A stretch of DNA of 64,000 nt from Zetaproteobacteria bacterium CG06_land_8_20_14_3_00_59_53 (lineage in GTDB: Bacteria; Pseudomonadota; Zetaproteobacteria; Mariprofundales; Mariprofundaceae). The position numbers were made by a program, and so were the translations under genes. The stretch lies in NCBI GenBank assembly GCA_002779605.1, contig PEWE01000004.1, positions 1 to 64,000 of the forward strand, in the 5' to 3' direction. The notes below the pieces were generated by a model. The model had not been told where the DNA came from. It saw nothing but the letters and a program-made list of their open reading frames with translations, and made no database searches. How positions within the stretch are numbered: the stretch's first letter is position 1; each line of letters begins with the position of its first letter. Shown here one piece after another: positions 29,977 to 38,925 of the stretch.

Positions 29977-30968
29977 CCCACGCCATCTCCGGCTCGGTGC
30001 TGGCCCGCGCCCTGCCGGGCAGGCCGCTGCCGGTATCGCAAGTGATCTTGCTGGTGCTGTTCACCATGGCGCCGGATGCGGATTTCGCTCTTAAATTCAT
30101 CTCGGATACGACCTATCTGCAATACCACCGTGGCGTCACCCACTCGCTGCTGATGCTGCCGCTATGGACATGGTTGATTTATTCGCTGCTTCCCGCCCCG
30201 CGTGCGGTGTTCGATACCAAGCCGTCACGCCTGCCCGCATGGCTGATCGCCGCCGCCATCGCGCTGCATATCTTCCTCGATCTGATCACCTCGTTCGGCA
30301 CCATGCTGCTGGCCCCCTTTTCCGACTGGCGCGCCGCCCTCGACCTGCTGTTCATCATCGATCCGCTGTTCACCGCCTGCCTGCTGCTTCCCATGCTCGC
30401 AGCCGCCGTCCGGCCTCAGCATGCGCGGGCATGTGCCCTCTCAGCCCTGCTGCTCGCCGGAGGCTATCTGGGACTGTCGGTGTCGGCGCACGATAAGGCT
30501 GTTGAACTGGCGCGCAGCGAGCGGCCCGGCGCACAGGGCTATGCCGCCCTGCCGCTGCCCTTTTCCCCCTTCCACTGGCAGCTGGTCGCCACATGGCCGG
30601 ATCACTACACGCGCAGCGCGGTGAATCTGAAGCCGGGCTTTGCCGGCAGCGCCCCGCTGTTTCCGCAATCCTTCATTGATAAGCACATGCCGCCGCTGCA
30701 AACAGCCGATCATCTGCAATGGCAGCGCCTGCCATCCATGCAGGCTGTAGCCGGACTCGACAGTCTGCCCGGCGTGGCCTTTTACCGCTGGTTCGCGCGC
30801 TTTCCGGTATTGTTAGGCAGGGACGACAGGCACATCGTATTCGGCGATCTGCGCTTCGGCGCCGGCATGGATGGTGCCGAGTCCCCGTTCATGATGCAGA
30901 TCGATCTGGGAGACACCCCCTCCGCATGGTTGATCTGGCGGGAGGGAAAACGGAGCGCACTGCCATGA
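29964..30968 (+). CDS. Membrane-bound metal-dependent hydrolase (YdjM family)
   Basis: (TTG start) LDPLTHAISGSVLARAL...LFTMAPDADF...YHRGVTHSLLMLPLW. Confidence 0.85.
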   Translation: MDPLTHAISGSVLARALPGRPLPVSQVILLVLFTMAPDADFALKFISDTTYLQYHRGVTHSLLMLPLWTWLIYSLLPAPRAVFDTKPSRLPAWLIAAAIALHIFLDLITSFGTMLLAPFSDWRAALDLLFIIDPLFTACLLLPMLAAAVRPQHARACALSALLLAGGYLGLSVSAHDKAVELARSERPGAQGYAALPLPFSPFHWQLVATWPDHYTRSAVNLKPGFAGSAPLFPQSFIDKHMPPLQTADHLQWQRLPSMQAVAGLDSLPGVAFYRWFARFPVLLGRDDRHIVFGDLRFGAGMDGAESPFMMQIDLGDTPSAWLIWREGKRSALP

Positions 30969-31026
30969 TCGCTAGGCAAGCAGCTTCCCCATTGACTGTC
31001 CTGCACAGCTTCGCAAACTCTTACCC

Positions 31027-31974
31027 ATGCGCATCCTGCTGACATTGCTGCTGAGCCTCACCTGCATGCCGCTATGCGTGCAGGCTGAAAACCAGAGCCC
31101 TTCAGCAACGAATCCGCAAACAGACCCTGCGCATGCGGAATGCGATGCCATCGGAGCCAAACTGGGCAGTGTGAGCGTCGCCGGTTGTCACGCCGCCGGC
31201 CTACAGACCAGTGATACCAGTTCGGTAAAGGGTCAGCCGATCCTGATGCGCGAGTTCCCTCCGATGGATAGCAGACTGCCGCAGGCACGCGTACTGCTGA
31301 TCGGCGGCATTCACGGCGATGAATATTCCTCGGTCAGTATCGTATTCAAGTGGATGAATATCCTGAATCAGTACCATTCCGGCCTGTTCCATTGGCATAT
31401 CGTGCCACTGCTCAACCCCGACGGTCTGTTGCAGCGTCATTCTTCCCGTCTGAACGCCAACGGCGTTGACCTGAACCGCAACTTCCCGACCCCCGACTGG
31501 TATGCACAGACACGCGATTACTGGGAGCGCCGCACCGGCAAGGACCCGCGCCGCTATCCGGGCGAGGCCGCGCTCAGCGAGCCGGAATCGCGCTGGTTGT
31601 ATGAAGAGATCCGCAGCTTCAAACCGGACGTCATCATCTCGGTGCATGCACCCTACGGCGTGCTGGATTTCGACGGGCCGCCCAAGCCGCCGCATCACAT
31701 GGGTTACCTGCATCTGAACCTGCTGGGCACCTATCCCGGCTCGCTGGGCAATTGCGCGGGCGTGCAACACCGCATCCCGGTGATCACCATGGAATTACCG
31801 AGCGCCGGCATCATGCCGAGCGAGTCTGAAATCAATCGCATGTGGACGGATATGATCCGCTGGATGATCGCCAATCTCCCCAAACAGGACACGCAGGATG
31901 CCTATGCGTCATTCGATGCCATCGAACAGGGCTTGAGTCCGAAACCCGGAACGCACAGGGCCAGCGGCGGCTAA
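31027..31974 (+). CDS. M14-family carboxypeptidase (MpaA-like)
   Basis: Signal peptide; LIGGIHGDEYSS, DLNRNFP, ISVHAPYGVLD, TMELP. Confidence 0.85.
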   Translation: MRILLTLLLSLTCMPLCVQAENQSPSATNPQTDPAHAECDAIGAKLGSVSVAGCHAAGLQTSDTSSVKGQPILMREFPPMDSRLPQARVLLIGGIHGDEYSSVSIVFKWMNILNQYHSGLFHWHIVPLLNPDGLLQRHSSRLNANGVDLNRNFPTPDWYAQTRDYWERRTGKDPRRYPGEAALSEPESRWLYEEIRSFKPDVIISVHAPYGVLDFDGPPKPPHHMGYLHLNLLGTYPGSLGNCAGVQHRIPVITMELPSAGIMPSESEINRMWTDMIRWMIANLPKQDTQDAYASFDAIEQGLSPKPGTHRASGG

Positions 31975-31994
31975 TTCAGATCAACCGGACCGGG

Positions 31995-32282
31995 TCAAGC
32001 CAGCGGCCCGTCGAGAAAGGAAACATCCTCCCAAGCCTGCGTAGGATTGCCGTGGGCATCGCGGAAACGCAGATTCTGCACACGCGGGACGCGGCGATGC
32101 GCCCTTCCATAGCTGTCTTCCTGCATTTCTGTGCCTGAATCGGCGGAAAGTATCATCATGTCCTCAACGAACACGATATCGCTGATCTCATAGACCTCGC
32201 CGAGATAACGCACCCGCCGACCGACCAGTGCGCACATGGCCTCTCTGTCCTGAACCAGTCCTTGCAATGCCGGGTCGCTCAT
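31995..32282 (-). CDS. Hypothetical protein
   Basis: 95-aa ORF fitting the gap between convergent and divergent neighbours. Confidence 0.55.
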   Translation of the reverse strand: MSDPALQGLVQDREAMCALVGRRVRYLGEVYEISDIVFVEDMMILSADSGTEMQEDSYGRAHRRVPRVQNLRFRDAHGNPTQAWEDVSFLDGPLA

Positions 32283-32344
32283 TTCATGCTCCTTGCCCGA
32301 CGGACCTATGCATCACAGACCCGCCTTGCTCCCACGGAGGAAGT

Positions 32345-32689
32345 ATGCCACAAACCCTTCCCGTCGCCATGCGTAATTACAATGCCGACGGCCGTCTTGA
32401 GATCGACTGGTCGGACGGACATCACAGCTTCTACAGCCATGAGTGGCTGCGCGTGCAATGCCCGTGCGCCGATTGCCGGGGGCATACACCGGAGCAGGCC
32501 AGGGTGATCACCGGCAAGGAAGCCGTGCGCATCACCGCTGTCGAGCCGGTCGGCAACTATGCCCTGAGAATCAGCTTCGACGACGGTCACAATACCGGCC
32601 TGTACGAGTTTTCCGGCCTGCGTCAGGATTTGTGCCGCTGCGCAGCCTGCGTCGCAGCAGATTCAGAAACAGAGACCACAACGGCATGA
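32345..32689 (+). CDS. DUF971 domain protein
   Basis: LEIDWSDGHHSFYSHEWLRVQCPCADCRGH, ...GLYEFSGLRQDLCRC. Confidence 0.85.
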   Translation: MPQTLPVAMRNYNADGRLEIDWSDGHHSFYSHEWLRVQCPCADCRGHTPEQARVITGKEAVRITAVEPVGNYALRISFDDGHNTGLYEFSGLRQDLCRCAACVAADSETETTTA

Positions 32690-33780
32690 TCGAGGCCTGG
32701 GGCGAGCTGCAACATGTGATGTTTCTTGATATCCCGGCAAGCCGCTGGATCGCCGCACTGCTGATCCTGTTTATCACCATTGTCGGCCGGCAATCCTTGC
32801 TCTGGCTGTTTGCACGACTCACCCGGAGCATCGCATCGCGTACCGCCACCCATCTGGATAATGTGCTGCTGGATGCGGCCGGAAAACCGGCCGGCTGGCT
32901 GCTCTATGTGCTCGGCATCCTGGCCACGCTGCATGTGCTCAATCCGCCCGAGTCTATTTTCCCGCTGATGCCGCTGGTTGACAGCATCGGCAGGATTCTC
33001 TCCCTTGCCAATGCAGCCTGGTTTTTGTGGCGGCTGATCGACGGGCTCTCGGCCCACCTTAGCGCCCGCGCCGCACAAACGGATTCGACACTGGACGACC
33101 AGCTGGTGCCCTTCGTGACCAAGACACTCAAAATCTTCATCGTCATCACCGCCGTGCTGGTTATCGCGCAGAACATGGGCTATTCGATTTCCGGCCTGAT
33201 CGCCTCGCTCGGCATCGGCGGCATCGCCGTGGCCATGGCGGCGCGCGACACCATCGCCAATGTGTTCGGCTCGATCATGATTCTGGTGGACCGCCCGTTC
33301 GCCATCGGCGACTGGATCAAGGCCGGCGATTTCGAGGGCGTGGTGGAAGAGATCGGCTTCCGCTCCACACGCATCCGCACCTTCGAGCATACACTGGTGA
33401 ATGTGCCAAACTCGCTGCTGGCCAATATGGTGATTGATAACATCGATGCACGCAGCAAGCGCCGCATCAAAATGCGCATCGGCCTGACCTACAGCACCAC
33501 CCCGGAGCAGATGCAGCAGGCCATCGAAGGCATCGAGGCGATCCTTGAGAAACACCCCGGCGTGGATCAGGACTTCAAGCTGGTGAAATTTGATGAATTT
33601 ACTGATTCCTCGCTATCCATCTTCCTGTATTACTTCTCGGCCTCGAAGAACTGGGCCGACTACCTGCAGGTACGTCAGGAAGTGAACAAGCGGATCATGC
33701 ACCTGCTCGAATCCATGCAGCTGGATTTCGCCTTCCCGACGCGCACCCTGCATGTGCAGGGAAGCCTGTCCGGGGAATAA
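32686..33780 (+). CDS. MscS-family mechanosensitive channel
   Basis: SLGIGGIAVAMAARDTIANVFGSIMILVDRPFAIGDWIKAGDFEGVVEEIGFRSTRIRTFEHTLVNVPNS. Confidence 0.93.
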   Translation: MIEAWGELQHVMFLDIPASRWIAALLILFITIVGRQSLLWLFARLTRSIASRTATHLDNVLLDAAGKPAGWLLYVLGILATLHVLNPPESIFPLMPLVDSIGRILSLANAAWFLWRLIDGLSAHLSARAAQTDSTLDDQLVPFVTKTLKIFIVITAVLVIAQNMGYSISGLIASLGIGGIAVAMAARDTIANVFGSIMILVDRPFAIGDWIKAGDFEGVVEEIGFRSTRIRTFEHTLVNVPNSLLANMVIDNIDARSKRRIKMRIGLTYSTTPEQMQQAIEGIEAILEKHPGVDQDFKLVKFDEFTDSSLSIFLYYFSASKNWADYLQVRQEVNKRIMHLLESMQLDFAFPTRTLHVQGSLSGE

Positions 33781-33902
33781 ACCCCGGTCTTTACGCTATC
33801 GTTACATTGTTTTGCCGCCCTGTTACCAAGCCGGCGCGCTCGTAAACATTACGGTAGCCATAGTTCTCCACATCGAGGGACACTTCCCCGAAGGAGAACA
33901 AC

Positions 33903-34316
33903 ATGAAACGAATCATCACCGCAGCCCTGTTGAGCACCGCCCTGCTGGCAGCGCCCATGGCTCAGGCAGCCTCCTATCAGGATCGCACCATGGCCACCGG
34001 CGCCGTGGTCGGCGCAACCGCAGGAGCTGTTGTCGGCTCGAACAGCAATCAGGCAGTCGAAGGCGCCATCTTCGGCGCGGTACTGGGCACCATCGCCGGA
34101 GCGATGATCGCCAGCGCCAACCAGCCGGCCTACCAGCAGGTATACGTCGCCCAGCCGCAACATCACTACAGGCCGACGGCATACCACTATCAGCCGCGGG
34201 TGCAGCATTACCGCCCTGTGGCGCAGCGCGTGGTCTATGTCCAGCCGGCTCCGCGTCGCGTCGAACACCGCGCCGCACCGCGCAGCTACGGCCACGGTTA
34301 CGGCGACAGGGATTGA
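33903..34316 (+). CDS. Secreted glycine-zipper protein with His/Tyr/Arg-rich tail
   Basis: Signal peptide; GAVVGATAGAVVGSNSNQAVEGAIFGAVLGTIAGAMI; tail HHYRPTAYHYQPRVQHYRPVAQRVVYV. Confidence 0.75.
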   Translation: MKRIITAALLSTALLAAPMAQAASYQDRTMATGAVVGATAGAVVGSNSNQAVEGAIFGAVLGTIAGAMIASANQPAYQQVYVAQPQHHYRPTAYHYQPRVQHYRPVAQRVVYVQPAPRRVEHRAAPRSYGHGYGDRD

Positions 34317-34353
34317 GCCTGCTTATCCCCCGGCCGCTTACCGGCCCCTCCGG

Positions 34354-34386
34354 CAAACGCCTCCCCATCGGGAGGCGTTTGTTTTT
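34354..34386 (+). terminator. Rho-independent terminator
   Basis: CAAACGCCTCCC-CATC-GGGAGGCGTTTG followed by TTTTTC. Confidence 0.85.
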
Positions 34387-34441
34387 CTGATGGCAGTGTT
34401 TGATGGGTGCACAGGCAGGCATTTGCCGTCACAATCGGCGC

Positions 34442-34894
34442 ATGAGCGATAAACCAGTAGTCGAGGCTTTTACCGACGGCGCGTGTTCGGGCAATCCAGG
34501 ACCCGGCGGCTGGGGAGCGCTGCTGCGCATGGGCGCCAATGAGAAGGAACTCTTCGGCGGCGAGACGCACACCACCAACCAGCGCATGGAGGTCAAGGCC
34601 GCCATCGAAGCTCTCAAGGCCCTGAAGAAGCCGTGCCGCATCACCATCCATTCCGACTCGAAATATGTCGTGCAGGGCATGACCGAATGGATCCACGGCT
34701 GGAAAAAGAACGGCTGGAAGAATGCCGCGAGGAAGCCGGTCTCCAATCAGGACCTGTGGCAGGAACTGGATGCCGCCGCAGCTGGACACGATGTGCGCTG
34801 GCAGTGGGTCAAGGGCCATGCCGGCCACGCCGAAAACGAACGCGCCGATGAACTGGCAAGGCGCGGCGTCCCTTCAGCTAAACCTACGGATTGA
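34442..34894 (+). CDS. rnhA: Ribonuclease HI
   Basis: [65 protein letters not shown]. Confidence 0.97.
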   Translation: MSDKPVVEAFTDGACSGNPGPGGWGALLRMGANEKELFGGETHTTNQRMEVKAAIEALKALKKPCRITIHSDSKYVVQGMTEWIHGWKKNGWKNAARKPVSNQDLWQELDAAAAGHDVRWQWVKGHAGHAENERADELARRGVPSAKPTD

Positions 34895-34905
34895 TTCAAC
34901 ACAGA

Positions 34906-34930
34906 ATGGCGGGGCCGAAGCCCCGCCATC
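34906..34930. terminator. Possible bidirectional terminator hairpin
   Basis: ATGGCGGGGC-CGAA-GCCCCGCCAT between convergent rnhA and the 34951 gene; no strong T tract. Confidence 0.5.
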
Positions 34931-34950
34931 AAGCCGTCAAATGGACGACG

Positions 34951-35313
34951 CTATTTTGCTCCGTAGGTCGTCTCTGTATCGAACGGGTCCCAGACATAAC
35001 GCGGATGCACATATTCCGGATTCGGAACAAAGAAGGTGACCAGTTCCACGGCACCCACCACGGTACGTCCGATGGTATGCATCACACCCTTGGCCAGCCC
35101 TACGGTCAGCCCGTAACCGATATTCTGAGCCTTGCTGGTATTGGAAATCTCCTTGGGCAGCTCAACCCAGCCGGTCACTGTGTTGGCAAAACCGCGGGCG
35201 AATTTATCGGCAACACCGGTGGTGTAGTCGCTGGCCACGGCCGATGGAATCGCTATCACGAACAGTGCTGCAAACATCGTCGCCAGAGACATCATTCTGA
35301 AAGTCTGAAACAT
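34951..35313 (-). CDS. Exosortase system-associated-type protein (TIGR04073-like)
   Basis: Signal peptide; FARGFANTVTGWVELPKEISNTSKAQNIGYGLTVGLAKGVMHTIGRTVVGAVELVTFFVP. Confidence 0.65.
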   Translation of the reverse strand: MFQTFRMMSLATMFAALFVIAIPSAVASDYTTGVADKFARGFANTVTGWVELPKEISNTSKAQNIGYGLTVGLAKGVMHTIGRTVVGAVELVTFFVPNPEYVHPRYVWDPFDTETTYGAK

Positions 35314-35443
35314 AGAAACCTCCTCGTTGAAAGTGCACCGAAGAAACCCGAACACCAGTGCTGCAAATCAGTGTAGACGAGCATGCTTGGCTTGCAAGCC
35401 GGTACCGGCAACAATGTTGCGCTCCAGCCACAGCGGAGTCTGC

Positions 35444-36325
35444 TCAGTGCTTTCTTGCCCTCGGATGCGCCGCATCGTAGATGCCGGTCAGCTTGTCGAT
35501 ATCCAGATGTGTATAGCGCTCGGTGGTGGACAGCGAGGCATGTCCGAGCAGTTCCTGAATGGCGCGCAGATCCACCCCTCCGGCCAGCAGATGCGTGGCA
35601 AAGGAGTGGCGCAGGCGATGCGGGGTGACGGCTGAATCGGCCCCGGTAGCCAGCGCCCTTGTCTTGAGCATGCGTTGCACGCTGCGCGTGGTAAGGCGGC
35701 CACCCGAGCGATTGAGAAACAGCGCATGCACATGCATATCGGGATTGGCCAGACGCTCCTGCAGATAGTCATCCAGCAAACGACTCACGCCTTCGGCCAT
35801 CGGCGATATGCGTTCCTTGCCCCCCTTACCGCGCACACGCAGCTCGGCGGAAGGCATATCTATATCACCCAGATCAAGCCCCACCGCCTCGGACACACGC
35901 AGGCCGCAGCCGTACATCACCGCAAGCAGCGCCGCATCGCGCAGATCGCTGCTTGCATCTGTGGGGTTGAGCAGCAGGGCCGTCTGTTCAGCAGAAAGGG
36001 TGCGCGGCAGGCGTTTGGCCTTCTTCGGAGGGGTCATGCCATCGGTGGGATTGGCATCGCACCAGCCGGCGCGCACCGCAGCATCGAACATGCTGCGCAG
36101 CGCGGACAACCGCCGTGCCAGACTGGCAGGCGCCCGGCCTGCGGCATGCTGCGCCACCAGCCAGTCCTGCGCATGCGAGCGCCGCACATCGGCAAGCGGC
36201 ATTTCACCGGTCAGGGCGATAAAGGATTTAAGATCACGGCGGTAGGCATCCACCGTGTGCGGCGAGGCGAGACGGACGTCCCGCATCTGCCTGAGAAAGG
36301 CGACAATCGCCCCGGAAAGTTTCAT
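35444..36325 (-). CDS. xerC: Tyrosine recombinase XerC
   Basis: MYGCGLRVSEAVGLDLGDID, TPHRLRHSFATHLLAGGVDLRAIQELLGHASLSTTERYTH. Confidence 0.94.
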   Translation of the reverse strand: MKLSGAIVAFLRQMRDVRLASPHTVDAYRRDLKSFIALTGEMPLADVRRSHAQDWLVAQHAAGRAPASLARRLSALRSMFDAAVRAGWCDANPTDGMTPPKKAKRLPRTLSAEQTALLLNPTDASSDLRDAALLAVMYGCGLRVSEAVGLDLGDIDMPSAELRVRGKGGKERISPMAEGVSRLLDDYLQERLANPDMHVHALFLNRSGGRLTTRSVQRMLKTRALATGADSAVTPHRLRHSFATHLLAGGVDLRAIQELLGHASLSTTERYTHLDIDKLTGIYDAAHPRARKH

Positions 36326-36359
36326 TCGGCTCCGGCCTTCATACAGCCGCGCCCATCAT

Positions 36360-37469
36360 TCACCCGCTCCGGCCGGCCAGCTCAAAACGCCCACCGCCCA
36401 GCGCCTTGGCAACGTACATCGCCTGATCGGCATCGCCGATCAGCTCCTTGACCCGCTTGTCATCTGCGGCAGAGGCAAAGGCCAGGCCAGCACTAACACT
36501 GATGCGCTGATCGTGCGTCAGGATGGCATTGCATTGCTCGATCAGCTTGCCGACAATCGTCTGCGCCTTGTCCAGCGGGCAGCCGGGAAGCAGCAGGGCG
36601 AACTCGTCGCCGCCCATGCGGATCAAAGGATCCTGCGCCCGCGCAATTCCAGCGATGGTGGAGGCCAGTTTGCTGAGCACGTCATCGCCGGCCTCGTGAC
36701 CGAAGCGGTCATTGAGGGATTTAAAATCGTCCACATCGATATACAGGCAACAGACATCCACGCCCTGACCGAACCATTTTGAGAGCGGTTGATGGCTATG
36801 CGGTTGCAGAAAGCGACGGTTGTGACTGCCGGTCAGTGAATCGGTGATGGCCAGGCGCGCCAGACGCTCGCGCGACACGGCATTCTCCAGCGACAATCCC
36901 ACCACCTGGGCCAGATGCTGCAGGAAATCAGCACTCTTGCCAGGCTGGAAACGCTCGCCATCCACCGAGCCCAGACCCAGCACGCCGAACGGACGCTGCA
37001 GATCACCCAGCACCAGCAATGCCATTGAAGCCAGATGGTGGTCGCGCCCCTCCAGCCAGTCGAAGCCTTTGTCGTCGGAAAGCTGCATCAGCCAGACATG
37101 CTTCTGATTCAGGCCCATGCGCTCGATCTCGCACTTCTCCAGCCACACCAGATCGCGCTCGGAGACACCGTCCATCTGTCGTCCGCCGATGAAGCTGGAG
37201 CGGGAGAACCAGAAACGCACCATATCGAGTTCAAAATTGCTGCGCAGACCGCGCAGCAGGGCAAAGCATAGATCCTCGGGATCGGATGAGGCCAGCACCT
37301 TGGACTCGAGATCGAACAGGCGCGCGAAAAGACGTTCGTTTTCACGCAGCCTGTCCATCACCTCGGCGACATACTGACGAAGCTGACGATTCTCTTCGGC
37401 CAGCTGATGTACGCGGCGGGATGCGTGATCCTTGATCCCGGCGACCGGCTTGTCGTCAGCCCCGGACAC
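36360..37469 (-). CDS. DUF484/GAF-like domain fused to GGDEF diguanylate cyclase
   Basis: N-terminal DUF484-like region; C-terminal DSLTGSHNRRFL...LIRMGGDEFALLLPG with intact GGDEF. Confidence 0.87.
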   Translation of the reverse strand: MSGADDKPVAGIKDHASRRVHQLAEENRQLRQYVAEVMDRLRENERLFARLFDLESKVLASSDPEDLCFALLRGLRSNFELDMVRFWFSRSSFIGGRQMDGVSERDLVWLEKCEIERMGLNQKHVWLMQLSDDKGFDWLEGRDHHLASMALLVLGDLQRPFGVLGLGSVDGERFQPGKSADFLQHLAQVVGLSLENAVSRERLARLAITDSLTGSHNRRFLQPHSHQPLSKWFGQGVDVCCLYIDVDDFKSLNDRFGHEAGDDVLSKLASTIAGIARAQDPLIRMGGDEFALLLPGCPLDKAQTIVGKLIEQCNAILTHDQRISVSAGLAFASAADDKRVKELIGDADQAMYVAKALGGGRFELAGRSG

Positions 37470-37472
37470 GGA

Positions 37473-38882
37473 TTATTGTCCCACGGCCTGTTCGAGCAGG
37501 ATGCGCCACGGACCGGTCTTGGTATCGCGCACCAGATACACGCGCTTGCGACCTGTATCGGCATAGCTGTCGGAGGCATAGTGCTGATTGAAATCAGCGA
37601 CCACCATTTCACCGAACCCGACAGGATCGGGCACACGGATCAGAGTGACATCGTCCAGCGTGACGTTGATATAGCTCTTGGATGTATTCACCCGGCGCTT
37701 GTAGGCCGACCATGCAGTCAGATCGCGCCATTCGCTGTGAAACTGCGGATGATAATGCGCCAGATATGCATCGCTGTTGCGCGAAGACCAGTCCCTTGTC
37801 CATGCATTCAGCGAGGCCAGCACCTCATCACGCAGCGCATCACGGGCCTTGCCGTCAACGAAAGCAAAATGCTCGCCGACCACCACCCAGCTCTGTCCCA
37901 GATGTACATGTCCGGCGATGGCCAGCAGACGCTCGTTGGGCAGGGCAAAGCAACCCTTGGTATCGCGCGGCGGACGACGGTCCACGCCGCTCGGATAGCC
38001 ATGCATCCAGATGCCGCTGCCGTTCTTGTTGTTCAGGCGGTCGAGCTCGTTCGGATAGTCGATCGGAAAAGCCACCGGACCGTAGCGGTCCTCCAGCTCG
38101 GCACCGCTGAGCTTCTTCACAAAACGGTACACGCCGTTGGGTGTGCGCAGATCACCCGCCACCAGCTTGTCGCCGGGTTTGGTTCCGGTCACCACATACT
38201 CATCGGCCACGCGCTGCCATGCGCCCTTGGCATCACGCTCGTAAACGAACATCCGCGAACGGCTTTTGTCGACCAGAAACACGCTCTTCACATCGCTGCC
38301 CACATCGAGCAGGGCCAGCGGCACACCTGACAGGCCATCGACATGCTCCATGAAGGCGCGCAGACGCTGATCGGCCTCGGCCATGCCGGGCGACAGATCG
38401 GCTTCCTGCAGACGCTGCTCCTCACCGCTGAGGTTACGCGCGTACTGACCGGCACGGGCAACAGCACGAATGGCCGAACGGCGATATGCCTCGGCCTCGA
38501 TGATCGCCGCCAGCGGATCGTCCTGCAGCGCGCCATCCTGCTTGCGCGCCTCCTGCAGTGTGGAAATAGCCTGCTCCGGCTCGCCGGCGCGCAGCGCCCC
38601 TGTAGCCTTCAGGATCGCCAGATCGGACGGCCGCATTTCGTGCACCAGCGGATCATCGGCACTGGCCAGCATTTGCAACGCACGCGCACCTTCTGCCTGA
38701 CCCAGCGAAGCGAGCTGCGCTGCGGAATCCGCTGTCAGCGTTGCAGCGCTTGCTGAGGGTATGCACAGCGCCAGACAGGCAAGCACGATCAGGCTTCGCA
38801 GGCTGCGATCCACGGCTTGTTTCGATGCATGATTATTATTCGTTGGAATCAAAGGCTCGAACCTCTTGTCGGTGTTGCACAA
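37473..38882 (-). CDS. L,D-transpeptidase (YkuD/ErfK) with C-terminal NTF2-like domain
   Basis: GSGIWMHGYPSGVDRRPPRDTKGCFALPNE catalytic region; C-terminal NSDAYLAHYHPQFHSEWRDLTAW... Confidence 0.87.
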   Translation of the reverse strand: MCNTDKRFEPLIPTNNNHASKQAVDRSLRSLIVLACLALCIPSASAATLTADSAAQLASLGQAEGARALQMLASADDPLVHEMRPSDLAILKATGALRAGEPEQAISTLQEARKQDGALQDDPLAAIIEAEAYRRSAIRAVARAGQYARNLSGEEQRLQEADLSPGMAEADQRLRAFMEHVDGLSGVPLALLDVGSDVKSVFLVDKSRSRMFVYERDAKGAWQRVADEYVVTGTKPGDKLVAGDLRTPNGVYRFVKKLSGAELEDRYGPVAFPIDYPNELDRLNNKNGSGIWMHGYPSGVDRRPPRDTKGCFALPNERLLAIAGHVHLGQSWVVVGEHFAFVDGKARDALRDEVLASLNAWTRDWSSRNSDAYLAHYHPQFHSEWRDLTAWSAYKRRVNTSKSYINVTLDDVTLIRVPDPVGFGEMVVADFNQHYASDSYADTGRKRVYLVRDTKTGPWRILLEQAVGQ

Positions 38883-38925
38883 TTCTTCCCGCCGCAGGCT
38901 GGGCAGTCAAACACCTGTCTGCCGC

